Part shown: positions 35,072-48,494 of the stretch, piece after piece | Numbering within the stretch: position 1 is the stretch's first letter | Layout of the letters: the number at the start of each line of letters is the position of its first letter | NCBI GenBank assembly: GCA_025716855.1 | Contig: JAIXMQ010000014.1 | Coordinates: 479,001-543,000, forward strand | Reading direction: 5' to 3' | Source of the DNA: Pilaira anomala | Lineage: Eukaryota; Mucoromycota; Mucoromycetes; Mucorales; Mucoraceae | Length of the DNA stretch: 64,000 nucleotides | The notes under the pieces: model-generated | The model's database searches: none | Seen by the model: only the letters and a program-made list of their open reading frames with translations | What the model was told of the DNA's origin: nothing | Translations under genes and position numbers: made by a program

Positions 35072-36020
35072 TTACTCTGTTATTTTTTCAAATCGAAGAA
35101 AATCAACAGCAATTACTACATTCTTCTTCTTGTGGAATTTATACATCATTGGAACATCAAACTGAGAAAAGAATTAAAATACCATTCTACTGAAGCACTA
35201 AAAAATCATGAATCGTCATATTACCTTTAATTCAGCAACCACTTCGAATGTAACACCCCATTCCTTAGCTTTTTTTTCGATATGCTAGCAAAAGATATGA
35301 GTATGAATAAACGAATTTTGTTCGATATTAGATACTACGTTACCTCTCTAGTAGAAGTTTTATGCAGCGAATAGACAGATGTACCTGCAATCTAAAAAAA
35401 AACGAGTCAAAAAAAAAAAAAAATTCATGCAACTCAAGCTGTCGTATTTACATCTATAGCTTTCTTTAATAAGACCATATCCACGCCTTTATTATTCTTT
35501 GTGCCAAACGGTGGATTCATAATAATTGTATCTAATTTTCCTTTAAATCCATCTAATGTAGCCACACTCAGATCTGTATTTACGAAATCAATATTTACAT
35601 CGAAGGATTCGCTATTCTCTTGAGCAATCTTGATAGCATCTGGGTCAATGTCGAACCCAACGCTATATCTACACACATTAAATTTATTTCAATATATTAA
35701 TTGGTAAATTATTATATAACTCTTTTAACGCTCACCCTGCTCCGAGAATATTGGCGGCAATACTCAAAATACCACATCCACTACCGAAATCGCCAATAGC
35801 TTTATCTTCGACATCATCATACACTGTATCAGCTGTATAAAGCATTCTGGCAGCTAAATGAGGTGTAGTGGGATATTGTTCAAATTCGATCTTAGGTTCA
35901 TCTATAATGAGCAATAGATTAAATTGACATGCAACGTAAATGTTGTTACTTTTACCCATTTACATTCTTACCAAACACTTCGCAATCCTGCAAGATGCTT
36001 TCTAATTCTTTCAACTTCAT
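35072..36020 (-). CDS. METTL5: METTL5-type 18S rRNA N6-adenosine methyltransferase
   Basis: SAM-dependent methyltransferase that in animals, with TRMT112, installs m6A on 18S rRNA. Six exons: 36020-35972, 35901-35736, 35668-35452, 35395-35348, 35284-35225, 35161-35072; they encode 209 residues, equal to human METTL5. The N-terminus MKLKELESILQD, EFEQYPTTPHLAARMLYTAD and the SAM motif GDFGSGCGILSIAA are seen. The catalytic NPPF motif lies in IMNPPFGTKNNKG, and the C-terminal signature SVYSLHKTSTRE and YKFHKKK is kept. All motifs are intact, so it should be active. The genes on either side are unrelated. Confidence 0.95.
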
Positions 36021-39000
36021 GATCACGATCTGTTTGTTTAAAGAGAAAGCCACAGTAAAAAAAAATTCATTGGTCGTGACTTAAATAAGATAAACGAAAT
36101 AAAGCTCTTTATTTTTTCTTCCCTTCGAGGTAATAATGATGGACTCGTATTAGTATATATCTTGTACAGAAAGAGTTTTTATAAGCACAATAATCGAATT
36201 GCATGTCTTTTCAAATATAGAGATTAAATCACTTATTACAAATACAAACAAGAAAAAGATAGTAGACATCACAATTTGCGGCCAATTCTGTATATTTTTC
36301 TCTGAGCAATACCATATTGAATCAGTAACACGTTGGCTTTGTCTCGTTTTTTTCCTGTCCTGGTTACAACTTAAAACCTTTGATCTTTTCTGTTTAACTA
36401 CCCATCCAATAAAGGATAGAGTAGAAACGCAGTATGAGATCAAGCTTCTACATGTGTTGGGTAATGGATCTAATGAGGGAAAGAGTTTTTTTTTTATGGA
36501 TTTCGTGTAATTTTTGGCTTAGTTTAGCGAATAGGAACCAGAGCCGAATGTTGTTAAACGGAGTCGGCTAATAAAGCAATATCTGCGACAACAACAGCAA
36601 CAACAACAACAACAACAACAACAACGAAATGCATCTATAGAGCTGTTCTTCTACTCTATTTAGAAACTATCATTATGGATGCATCAATATTCTCTTGTTC
36701 TATTACATGCATATATTCAGTTGGAAGCCTAATGTTTGCTTAGAACGAGGTAAACATATTGGATTACATATGTTATCAAAGTTTGCGAACTTTAAAATAA
36801 TAGTACGATATATAGTGAGTTTATTTAGTAAATAATTAGGTTATTTTAGCTGAAAAGATAGGAGCGAAATATATACGTATATAGATATAGACCAACGTTA
36901 GTGAGAAGGTCCTCTATTTTATAACTGTTAAAATTATATGTGATCAGGTAAAAAGCTATCGACCGGCTTTTTTATTTTTGGTGTTTTTAAATAGTTTTAT
37001 GTAATTGACATGCTTATACCTATATTTAAATACCCTGCCACAAATTAAGGGTAATTTTAAGGACTCAGTATAGTATACTATATATTAGACACGATGACAT
37101 TCCCTATTCCTTCATATAGTTACACTGGTACCAGAAGTAACTATGTCACACATTTTCAAATAGATTTAAGATGAGGTCAAGAAAATTTAACTGGACATAT
37201 TAAAGTTTCGATGGCCCGTGTGAACAACACTTTGTACATTTTACAATGTTGGACAAATATAATAGATATATAAAATAACTTAAATTCAGTGATACATAAA
37301 AACTCTTATTCTTCTAAACAAAGAAATATAGTTATCTAAAAGTCGGTCAATGTGTAATGTAAGAGTAACTACAATCCCATGGAGTGAATAATGTGGTGCC
37401 GAAGATCGATCGTGCTTATGGATTTTTTTTTTTTTTAGTCGAAGAAAAAAATGAAGCATTTTTAGATGAAACCTAATTAAAAAAATATGTATTACTGTCT
37501 CGAAAAAAAAATGTGCCACGCACACTTATTTTGACAGTATGAAAAGCGAAGCTCTTTTTGTATGATGGTGCTTGCCATGTGCGTTACACAATGACAGAAT
37601 GGCGTAAAATAAATAAAAAGGCGGAGGTATAATGTTCGAAAGTTCTTGGAAAGAAACTGCTTCAATTTTTGACAGATGATGGTGTTTTTTTTTAAAAAAA
37701 AAAAAATAACTTGTCCCTTTTGATGTAAAATGTAAAATATATATGATATGACATAGTATATATGTCACGAATAACTTAAAATGAACTGATATTTTTTTTT
37801 AATTAATTCTATTCTGAATGATGCTAACATGAACAATTTAATAATAATAATATAAAAGGATAACCTCCGTTTATATTTCAGCATGATAACAAACATAAAG
37901 AAATACTGTGTATTGAAACTCAAATGAAAGCAATAATTTATTTCAATTTCTTTAATTTAAACATATTTAGGAAAATTTCAACCATTTATATTTGAGTACA
38001 ACTTGTACGACGCCATTATAGTTATATTCACACTAGTTGGAAAAACAAATAACAGGAGAGGGCTGATAAATACTAAATGTTAAAATGTTGATGTATTTTG
38101 TGACACCTCAATTTAAATTTGACACTGTATCACCCACACGAAGTATGGAGCAAACATTTCTTTGTTTCGTTATTTCGGAAGAGGAAACGAAATATTATAA
38201 TAGACAAACCAAAAAAAAAAAAAATCTACCAATATATTTATGCTCTATCTCTAACTCTTTCAAAATATTAGAAGCGTTTTGAGCAATACATATATATATA
38301 TAAACAAATCAACTTGTCATTTGGTATAAAACGCGTTCAAGGACTTATAATAAAGAAATCAAGTCGTTCCGATTTCTATCTTGCTAATCAAAAATAGCAA
38401 TACGATTAACATAAAAGGTATTTTTTTGACAGGTTTTTTACATGTATGAAAACACGTTCGATATTTACTATCGTGACTTGAAGTCAGTTTATACATAAAA
38501 AAGGAAAAACGTGTATTATAAAATTTTAAATTGAAGTAATATGTTCCACAATTTAAACAGGAGAATCGATCCTCCAAGTATTAAATAATAACAACAAAAA
38601 TACGCCAGCATGGTGGATGCATGGTGACACAAATAGTAACGATTTAAAGTATATAATGAAATTTTATTGGTTTATAGGATATTGATGGGTATCATCTTTT
38701 TCAAAAAATAAAAGTGGTAATTCAAAGATTTAGAATGTACATGTAATAAAAAAAGATGACTTTTTCTTGAAATTTTTTTGTTGAGGAGAGAAAATGGGAG
38801 AGGGAAATTTTGTGCTATATAAGAGTAAAAGAAGGTATATGGGAAATTGTATGTAAAGTTTTTGGCATAAAAATATATAGATTTTTTTTTTTTTTTTTGG
38901 TGGTAAAAGGGGGTATGAAGTATATAAAGAGGTAACAATGAACGTTTTTGAATTATGTAAATTAGTTGTATAAAAGTACGAAACACCCGGGCAAAAGTGA

Positions 39001-39048
39001 AAGAAACAAAGATGGATTTAGGCCAAGCATAAAAAAAAAAAAATGCAA
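36021..39048. other. Gene-poor region with CAA microsatellite
   Basis: No gene is supported. A CAA trinucleotide tract is at 36592-36626. Open frames on both strands around 36150-36510 overlap each other and have no conserved features. The remainder is AT-rich with A runs (for example 37694-37707 and 38208-38223). Confidence 0.5.
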
Positions 39049-39114
39049 TTAGCGCTTCACAGGAGCAGGATAAGGTCTTGGAAGAGCTGGCTTAGATGGT
39101 CTGTCTGGTGGCAT
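39049..39114 (-). CDS. Candidate Pro-rich micropeptide, 21 residues
   Basis: A short minus-strand frame starts at ATG (39114-39112, context CAAAATGCC) and ends TAA. It encodes MPPDRPSKPALPRPYPAP followed by VKR: seven Pro in 21 residues and no low-complexity DNA underneath, in contrast to the AT-rich surroundings. A TATATAA box lies about 97 bases upstream (39217-39211), preceded by CCAAT-like DNA. No splice sites are obvious. It could be a real secreted or SH3-binding-type micropeptide, the last exon of an unrecognised gene, or a chance frame. Confidence 0.3.
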   Translation of the reverse strand: MPPDRPSKPALPRPYPAPVKR

Positions 39115-39210
39115 TTTGAATTGAAAGTTTTAGGTAAAAGTGTTTTAATGTTTTCTGACTATTTAGAATAGATAGAGAAATAACAAAAAAATATAGAGAA
39201 TTCCTTTCCT

Positions 39211-39217
39211 TTATATA
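39211..39217 (-). promoter_or_regulatory. TATA box candidate upstream of the 21-codon frame
   Basis: TATATAA on the minus strand, flanked by CCAA upstream and AGGAAAGGAA downstream. Confidence 0.35.
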
Positions 39218-40993
39218 TTGGTTGTCAAATTTGTGTAACTACAGGCGATCTATCGAAACAGCTCGTATTTGTTTATTTTTTCACTCCTGAACTTTAAAGT
39301 CTTTCTCCACACACACACACACACACACACACACCCCCCCCCCAAAAAAAAAGGTTGTTATGTTTGAGTTATATTTGTAAAACGTTTTGACGATAATATT
39401 TGCTTATTTTTTTTTTTATTTATTAATATGTCCATATATATTCAATTTAAACCTGTACTTTTGGCTTTACTTAAAATTTCAAGAATTATCCAAAAATAAT
39501 GATATATCAAGTAGTATACAGACTTCACTCGATGGTAATAACTTACTAATATGACCTATTAATGAGCTCGTCTTCTCCTATTCAAATTTACTAATCGCAT
39601 GGTCGACTAATGATTTAAAGTACGATGATCTTGAGTTGAAATTTTATTGTACGGTCTCTTTCCACACCTTAATCTTAACATAATGTATTTAACCAAATAA
39701 ATCAACTGATACCAGCAAATATATAAACTTAAAAGAAATCCTGATAAACACGAGAGTTATATGATGCCATCTTACCTTTCTCGGCTGTTTCAATTTTCAA
39801 ACCTACAAATTAACAGGTATCATATCCCTACTATTTTAGTCTATGAGCTACCTAAGATTATTATATCATAAAATGCAAGTATCTTCATGTGTATTACTCG
39901 TTTTCTTTATGTTGAATGCAATATGCATACGCAATACTTGTCAAAAGAGAAAAGAAAAAAATCTTAATATCAGTACATAGTCATTAAGCTGCAGGCATCA
40001 TGTACGTGCATTCAACTCGTTTGCCAAGCACACACCAATCGATCAAATAAAACATTGCTCAATATTATACATGTGAATATCAGAGCATGTTTTTTTAGCT
40101 TAAAAAGTACAGAGTGTATACAAACAGATAAAATTTTCCACTGTTCATATTTTCTCATAAATTTGCATTTGTTTTAAAGCAGATTTATTTTATTCCAAAC
40201 TGTTCAAGTCATAAAAGTGAGTATAAGCTTGTGCTGTATAATAAGATTTATTATACACCTATATTCTGCTATACAACAGATAAACTGTTTAAATTAATGA
40301 TGGGCATCCAGACTTTTTTTTTCATAATAAGATTTGCACTAATTATGCTGAGACATTTAAACCAACAACTCCTTCCTTAGCTTATGCATATTATCTTGTT
40401 TAACACTTGCCAATTTCCTATACTATCATTCCACTTTTTTTGTGCTTAATGTTAGAGCCTTGATTAATAGAAGTAAGATTGTGTGAATTTCTAATGGATG
40501 GAAAAGCTCTTGAACATGAAATGTTTGTAAATCACACAGTGGTAATTATTTCATATAACGGAGATATTGAAAAAAAAAAGTAAATATCATAGTGACGACA
40601 AGAGTAAAGATGTAACAGCAACAAAAATAACAATATATAACATGTATCAGTCCAATTTTTTGTTATTATTACCCTTTTCAGAACTGTATAGAACAATGAA
40701 ACAAGCTTTTTTTTTTTTTGCCATTGAGAGTTAACCTCGGAAGAGCTTAGAAAAAATTAATGAGTCGTCTTTATTAAGCTATTAATTGGTAAAAACAAAA
40801 AATAGATCCATGGAAGAAAAGCCGAACATTTTGTAACAAAAACAAAGTACACATATACACACGCATCAGCTATGTGTATATATACTTAATCTAGCTTTTT
40901 CTTCTTTTTCTCCCTTTAAAGTAAATAAATAGTATCCCTTCTAATTCAATTTCATCGTTTATCTTCAACGGCCTTAACCTTTTGAATCTTTCT

Positions 40994-41029
<36 letters not shown>

Positions 41030-41889
41030 ATATTCTACGACTTTATTTGTTGATATAGCTAGCTTTTTCTTTGTTGTACCTAGTTACAAAAAAAAAACGT
41101 TACACCACCTCCCCCAGTTGGATTTAACGACCGAAAATACTAGTGTGCGTTGTATGGATTAATTTTTTGATGAGCCAATTTGTATTAGGTTAGTTATTAT
41201 TAAAAAAAAAAGGGATACATCATTTCAAAGTCGACTGTAGTGGATTCTTCATCCTGACTTAAACAAGAAACCTTTATTTTAAATTATTGAGTGCGATGCA
41301 ATGACGGAGATCAGTCAGCCAAAAAAAAAACAACAATATTAAAGTTTCCCTCCTTTTTTACTCCAACAAATAAACGTCTTTTTAATAAACAAAACAAAAA
41401 AAAAAACCAAACAACAACATTCAATCAAAAATCTTTTTATAACAATGAAATAAATTAAATAAAGGTTGGAAAATCCTAATTTATGGAGCTTATAACGTAT
41501 TCGTATAGACAAACAACACTTTCTCTTTTAAAATTTTTATCCGATTACAATGTATAATGGCTTTTTTAGATATCTATCATCAAGGCATATGCTATTGTTG
41601 TTGTTATTATTATATGCCACCTTTTTTTATTTTTACTATCATATCCAAACGTTTGAGAATACGCTAAACTTAAATGTATATTCTTTTTATTAAAAAAAAA
41701 ACATTTAGCCTTGAAAGGGCAGACGTAAAAAGTTTTGTTTCATGCAAGTTCTTCACTTGTAAAAAAAAAAAATACGTTTTTGTTTCAACTCGCGCGGAGG
41801 TAAATTCTTCCCACGAAGAAAAGAAATACAGGAACAAAGTTAGTTAATTCCCGAGAGATCAAATTTGATTTATTACAAAAGAATGTTTT

Positions 41890-41925
<36 letters not shown>

Positions 41926-42188
41926 TCTGTGGTTTGCTTAAATAAAGTAAAATGATGTTTACGTTTATGATTTTCAAATGCTAACAGTGAAATTTATTTC
42001 GAGCGTTTATGGGCGTAAATACAGATTTATTATCCCTTAAAAAAAAATAATAATACAAATACAATTAGAGAGAGAGAGAGAGAGAGAGAGAGGGGAAGTT
42101 CAACGGGAATAGTATAGGTTTATTAAATATTCCTAATATCAGGATTTTATTTACATGTACACAAAAGAGAAAGATGTATCTGTCGCGC

Positions 42189-42219
<31 letters not shown>

Positions 42220-42431
42220 GTTGGGGACGTCTTATCGTCATCCAATGTATAAAAAAAACATGTACATCTGACATTTGCTGTCAAAGTTTAAAAACAAAAA
42301 GAAAATCATTTCTTTCTCCTGAAAAAAAAACCCCCCTCTTTTTTCTAAATGAAGCAGATAGCTGAAAGATTATTAGAATTGTGATTTTTTCCCCGCATTT
42401 TTCATAGTCAATTACTAAAGTATGGATTGCA

Positions 42432-42466
<35 letters not shown>

Positions 42467-43194
42467 GTTATAGATCCATGATTTTATAACGGTTTCTAAT
42501 ATAATTTCAATGCTAAGTCAGTTGTATTTTTAGTCGCATATATTAAAAAGTTTTGATTTTTCTTTTTTTTATCATCAGTTTTTTTTTTTTAGTTCCTAAA
42601 TTATGTTAAATATTTTGATCTAATAAAAAAAAATCAAGAGAGTAAAAGAGTGTGGGACTATGCTCTTTTTTTTAAAAAAAAAATCAATGGTTCTACCAGT
42701 TGATAACACGTATTTACCCAATACGATCATCAGACCGAGTAAAATCAATTCGTTAACATTAGATTTAACGCAGTTACAATATCTTTCTTCTTCAGAAAAA
42801 AAAAAAAAAACTGTCAAAAGTTATAGCATCAGGAAAAAAAAAAAAAAAAAATGCAGTTACACATATAAATAGAATCGAATAAAGCGATTTTTGGCTCTCT
42901 CATAAAGATCCGAAAAAATTAGTCTAGTAACTGAGGCTTGGTAACATAAGAATATAAATAAATAAAAAGTCTATTATTAAATCCGAATTTTTTCTCAAAA
43001 CTTTCCGGTTTCCTTTTAACTTTTCTTCACCATTCAATTCTATTAAATACATTAAAGCGATATATGTGTAACGATAAAATAAGGTTGTAGTTCCGGATGT
43101 TATTTAATTAGGTACCACTAAGAATCAGAAAAAAAAACATTGTACAAAAAGACAATTCACAAATACAGTACGTATAGGGACCAAATGGCCGGTT

Positions 43195-43228
<34 letters not shown>

Positions 43229-45625
43229 AATCGAAAGATTTGAAAGATCTCTTTAAAGCTAGCCTTTCTTTTCATGTAAAAAAAAAAAAAAAATACTTTA
43301 AACATTGCAAGTATGAAGTTTTCATTATTCAAGAGACAGACGTTCTTTTAAATGTTACTATATAATAAGAGACTTAAACTAAATAGAATTTAAGTTCTGT
43401 ATTGAGTTTTAGCAATAAAAAAAAAAAAAAAAAGCATATTTATAATGAAATAAATCGCGCACTTAAGCTCAGGGCTATCCCGATTTTAAGGGAACAAAAT
43501 TCAGTCTTATAACAAGCGCCTACTTAGTGTACAAAGAAAAAGCCGATGATAGAGTAGACATTAATTATTTTTGTTTCTGTCAAAACGTTATCTTAAAAGT
43601 TTTATTTTATTTTTTTTTTTTTTTTGCTATTATTATGCACTGATATTATTTATTTAAATAATACAAACTCTTAAACTCTCAGAGAAAGATAAAAATAAAA
43701 TAAATATGACAGAATTTCAATTCATCTATAATACTCAGGATTAGTAGTAATTTTGCTTGATTTTTTAAAAACGGGCCTAAATACCAGTTTACCAACCCTC
43801 TAATAAAGTCTTGGTGAGATTTATTGACCGTACTTCAGTGAGGGTATACTGTGTATATAATATTGGAATATTAATAATGTGTTTTACAAAAAAAAAAAAA
43901 AAAAAAAAAAAAAAGTTGAGCATTCCCCTGATCATATCTGATAGTTTAACTAAATCGTAAATACGAGCTTTTTATTTTGAGATTATAAATAGTAAAAGGC
44001 TCAATTTAGCATATTTACAAGATTAAGGGTGTGTAAGATAAATTATGCCCATATTTACTACTATAAAGGATAGTGGGAGAAATTGCAAAAGAAAAAAAAA
44101 AAGCTTAAAAAATTAGTGACAAAAGACCATATGTTTTTTTTTTGGATGGTCAAGACCTTCATCATCATGTTACTAAATACATCGTAGTGAAAGCGGTTTG
44201 TGAGCTTTTCTATATTTCAAAGTCGAAAAAAAAAATAATTATATGAAGCATAAATAAGGGAATTGCAAGAGCTTAAATACAAGTGATTTATAAAGGGCAA
44301 AGATACAAACAAAGAGTTAAGTGCTCTCTATTTGCGACTACGATTGCATCTCGTAACATATATTCCCAGACTTTCAGACAATCTTATTTTCTTGTTTGTC
44401 GCTTTCTCTTTGTATGAGTTTGAACTACATTTCTATACAAATTATCATGTAAAGGGTGGGGACAGAATATCCGAAACCACAAGTTGTTGATTAAACTTGA
44501 TGTAAATAATAGTGGATTATATGGCACATTGCTTTGGTAAAAAAAAAAAAAAAAATAGAAATAGAAATTACTGGTGAAGATGTGACTTCCGCAAATGGAA
44601 TTATAACTTTTTGAGGGGGAAAATATATATATTATATACCTTTTGTCGAATGCACACTTGTGCCTGAAACCCACAACATTCAGTTGACTGTGTCCTTAGC
44701 GGGAGAGTGAATCGAACTAAATAAGCGTATAAAAGAATTCATACCTGCGTTTTTTTTTTTTTTTTTTACTGGTAAATTCTTCTTTAAATTCAATGCTGTA
44801 TAACACGATTGTCAATTTCAAAAATTTCTTAATTGAATATTAATTCGTATCATGTCTTTCTAAGCACTGTTGATTTGTCTTCCTTGATAATACATTTGCA
44901 ATGAATCTCAAGTTAAATTTTATCCATATAATTATCTCTCAATTTTTTTTTCGTAAACATCTAATCTCGGTCCTAAAAACACTGTTTTTTCTAACAAACA
45001 GAATGCTTTTCAGGCTAGAATTTATGTCTTCTCATTAATTCAGCTCTTAACAAGATTTTATTTTTTTTTTTAAAAAAAAATAAAGTAAAGCCTTCTTCGA
45101 ATACATACAGCGTAACATAATTAAGAAAAAAGGGCAAAGCATTTCATTACAAACGGCCAATCATGTTTTAGCTGGTACCATCATTTTTCCAAAAAAAAAA
45201 ACGCACAAAATTTAACCAGCCGCACTGTATCACAAGAAATCGATAGCTTTTTTGCTAATGAGAACACAAAAAGAACGTTACTAATTTTGATAAGCCAGTT
45301 TTGTAAGATGTTGCTTCTGTGTGTGTGTGTGTGTATGTGTGTGTCTGTGTGTGTAACTTCATAGTGTTACTTAACTATTATCATTACACATCATTGCTTT
45401 TTTTTTTTTTTTGTAAAAGGGTAATTTCTAAATGATAATTGAGGTCATTTGAGGGAACGTCCCTGAACCTGGACCCCCCCCCCCTCCTCTCATTACTATC
45501 ATGTCTAAAAGTTTGAGATGTACATATATATATATATATATATATATAAAAACGTTTTATCAAAACAAATAATGAATTCGGAATCCAAAGCGCCGTTATG
45601 GTTATATAAGGACCAAGCCGCCGGT

Positions 45626-45665
<40 letters not shown>

Positions 45666-46910
45666 TAGAACCTGGTAGACATACGAGCTACACAAATACC
45701 TAGAACCAAGCCTCTTTGTGTGCAACTTTTTTTATATTATTTATATATAGTAATGTATAACCATCATTTTCAGGCTTACTTTAATCTATATTCAAAATCA
45801 TGAGTTGAATGTAATCGTTGGATAATTGATAAAGAATTTCTAATAACTTCAGCTTCTCATAATCGATAAACTTTGCTTTGTTGCACATGATTTATGTAAC
45901 ACTATTGGCCGATGGGAATTCTTAACCAAAAGTAAGATATATATTAGACAGATAATACGTCACAGTATAGAATTTTAGAATAGCATAAAATACTTTAACA
46001 ATGGACTCTGGGAAGAGTACTTTTAAATACATTTACACTTTTTTTTTTTTTTTTCGTTAGTCATACCGACCATCATTCTACCTTCTTCTTTTTTTTTTTC
46101 AAGTAAACTAAATACAGTTATTCTGCAAAGTAAATTTTTTTTAAGGGATGCTTTGGTATTTACAATGCTGTACATAGTTGTTAGATGCAGTAGACTTCAT
46201 TGTTATATATATAATATAAAAAAAAACTAATCGTGGTGAATTTTTTCCTTTTTTTTGAAGTACCGTCCAATTTTGAGGTCAGATCTGTCAAATTCTGCTT
46301 TGGTCAATAAAGACCAAGCTATTGGGACCAGTAAAACAATGTGTGTATAATTATCATCTATCCGTTTTCAGGGTGAACAAAGAGAACAAGTTTTTTTTTT
46401 TTTTTTTTTTTCGGTCATGTAATGTTTTTGTACCAAAAAGCTCCGTAATTAAAATAATATGTACAAGCACAAACCACAACGAGATTTTAGTGCAAATGTC
46501 TGTATTTGGTCTAAAACCGAACAAATATAAAAAAAAAACAAGCGCATGTATGTGCGTGATAGATTTAAGAAAACCTTAATTATGTATATGAAGCATTGCT
46601 TGAAAATAAAAAATGAGTCTTTTTTTTTTTTTTTCTATTTTTACAAATTATAATGTACCTTTTTATTTTTTAATTTGATAATAAACTACAGTCTTTTTAA
46701 CTTGGTTGTATTACAATCTTGAATGGGGTTTTAATTGGAGAGTTTTATTTTTTTTATTTTTTTTTTTTTAATCAAAGGTACATAAATGAGTTTTGATCAG
46801 GGCTTTTTTTTTTTTTTGGGAATATAAAAAAGATCTTTCTCGTTTTAAATTAAATATACTCTTTTCTCTCTCTCTCTCTTTTTTTTATCTAATTTACAAA
46901 AAAAAAAAAA
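39218..46910. other. Long gene-free region rich in homopolymer runs
   Basis: Nearly 7.7 kb without a supported gene. It is packed with A or T runs of 15-34 bases (for example near 40999, 41894, 42191, 42436, 43196, 43889 and 45628) and simple repeats: CA then C then A at 39308-39352, AG at 42067-42094, GT at 45318-45355 and TA at 45523-45548. A plus-strand frame at 42687-42797 (VLPVDNTYLPNTIIRPSKIN) looks protein-like but is bounded by A runs and has no splice partner. Confidence 0.5.
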
Positions 46911-47222
46911 ATGAACAACAATATTCACCTCTTAAAGATTATTAAAGAAGAAAATGAAGCGGTTAAAGTTAAAGATATCAATCCAACCTTTTTGAACCAA
47001 CATTACAAGTATTATAACGAGGAAGAAGAGGACTCAGTTGATGAAGATACTCTCAACGATGATGAAGAGCCTGTATGCGGTTGTGGTAAAACCCTTAGCT
47101 CTGGTTGGAACTGTACACAATGTAGACATAATTGCACAACGTGTCAGCGCGCTCTTACTCTGGAAGAAATATGCAGTCGATGCCATGTGGAACGTGATAC
47201 GAATTTTCCTACAAAGAAGTAG
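46911..47222 (+). CDS. Small acidic Cys-rich (zinc-binding) protein
   Basis: Single-exon, 103 residues. The N-terminal half is acidic (NEEEEDSVDEDTLNDDEEP). The C-terminal half has eight Cys and two His arranged as paired CxC/CxxC knuckles: VCGCG, NCTQCRHNC, TTCQRA and ICSRCH. The spacing resembles a treble-clef or zinc-ribbon pair, so it probably binds zinc; no DNA-binding or catalytic role can be assigned. A CT-rich tract and A13 leader precede the ATG, as in other genes here, and a CT-rich 3' flank follows. I do not recognise a named family. Confidence 0.7.
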   Translation: MNNNIHLLKIIKEENEAVKVKDINPTFLNQHYKYYNEEEEDSVDEDTLNDDEEPVCGCGKTLSSGWNCTQCRHNCTTCQRALTLEEICSRCHVERDTNFPTKK

Positions 47223-47457
47223 TGTATAAATCTTAGATATTTTCTCTTCCCAGCTAATTCTCTCTCACTCTCACTCTCTCACTCTCACTCTTTCTCTCTT
47301 TGTACTATATACTACTATCTCTCTCACTTCATTATTAATAAAACGCTTTTTCTCTTCCCCTTTGTTGATCAAAGAAAAGAAAAAAGTTGTTCCTGTATAG
47401 GATTTTTTTTAAAAATAAATTAACATTTTTTTCGTTAAATAGTAGTTGGAGCGTTGC

Positions 47458-47496
<39 letters not shown>

Positions 47497-48019
47497 CGAA
47501 ATAACTAGTGTGAACCTGAATATATACATTTTCATTGTGTGTGTATGTGCTTGCAGTTAAAAAAAAAAAAAAGAGGGGGAAAAAACCATGTATGTAATAT
47601 GCATAATTTGTTGTACATTACAGTCATTTCAGAAAGTAAAAAAGTCGCTGATTTTGAATTTAAAGTCGTGCAAAAAAAAAAAAAAAAAAAAAAAAAAATT
47701 GTGTTTCAATAAAAATGATGTCGATTGATCCAAAAATAAAAGTCTTGCTCACGTGTCACGAACTCCGTTTATTTTTAATTGTCGCTTAGTTATTATCCAA
47801 TACAATTCTTGTAATAATAAAGGGGGGGTTACAATTTTCTGTTGTGTCCATTTTTACTCTCTTTTTTCTATTTTACGATTTATTTTACAGATATTGAAGT
47901 TGAGTAATGCAATTTTTTTTTTTTTTTTTTTTTTATGAAGATGGACAAGAGGGCATGTTGTTGATGAAATTTTCCCGGTACTCAATTCTTAAATGAATAA
48001 AACCTCCAGAAAAGACCAT
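47223..48019. other. Intergenic region with A runs
   Basis: CT microsatellite at about 47260-47310 and A runs at 47461-47493 and 47671-47698. No gene is seen. Confidence 0.6.
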
Positions 48020-48494
48020 CTAAAATCCCGTTTGTGGTAAGATCCAATGAATCCGAATAATTTTAATAGCAGCCTTTTCTCTTGTTTGTCGCGGTAGATA
48101 AAAAGGTCTTCTTCGATGAATGATCTTGATGATTTCCATGACTACGTTGGTAAGGCATTCGTGGTTTCTTGATATCATAGATATAGTATCAACACGGTCA
48201 ATGGTAGCCTTTAGGTTGTGTTCATCGAAAAATGGCAGAAAATCTTCAGAATATTTGATTTCTAGACAAGAATAGAATTGAGGTGAACGCCAATGGTAAT
48301 ATTGGATATGGTCCTCCAGAGAGAGAGAGTTTCCATTTATGAGCCAGTAAGGACTGTTGAAAGTTATAAAAAATGCTTCGGTGCTGGCGGCATAGATTCG
48401 GGATGGTCATTGATAAAAAATGATCTTTAAAATCGTTTAACGCCAACAGGTCGTTCGGGAACATTGATTCTGTGCTTTTTGAAAACAATTTCAA
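48020..48494 (-). pseudogene. Decayed protein gene, unknown family
   Basis: The minus strand from 48416 to a TAG at 48020-48022 is open for 131 codons with strongly protein-like sequence: FFITFNSPYWLINGNSLSLE, IQYYHWRSPQFYSCLEIKYS, then IIHRRRPFYLPRQTREKAA. It has no ATG. Upstream a different frame (from 48494) reads SKSTESMFPNDLLALNDFKD and appears to lead into it across a frameshift near 48415. The block is more GC-rich than its flanks. It looks like the C-terminal half of a formerly functional gene broken by a frameshift and lost 5' end. An undetected intron is the alternative. Function is unknown. Confidence 0.5.

Noticed and set aside
36150..36510. Overlapping open frames of about 100 codons on both strands
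   Set aside because: Neither shows conserved motifs, splice structure or a biased composition; mutual overlap suggests chance.
40960..41100. Lys-rich minus-strand stretch ending KVKAVEDKR before a stop
   Set aside because: Mostly translated T31 run on the opposite strand; no convincing upstream exon.
42660..42872. 70-codon plus-strand frame with a protein-like middle
   Set aside because: Its ends are translated A runs; no splice sites or homologous protein are recognised.
44700..44730. Possible tRNA B box (GTTCGATTC) on the minus strand at 44708-44716
   Set aside because: No A box and no cloverleaf could be drawn around it.
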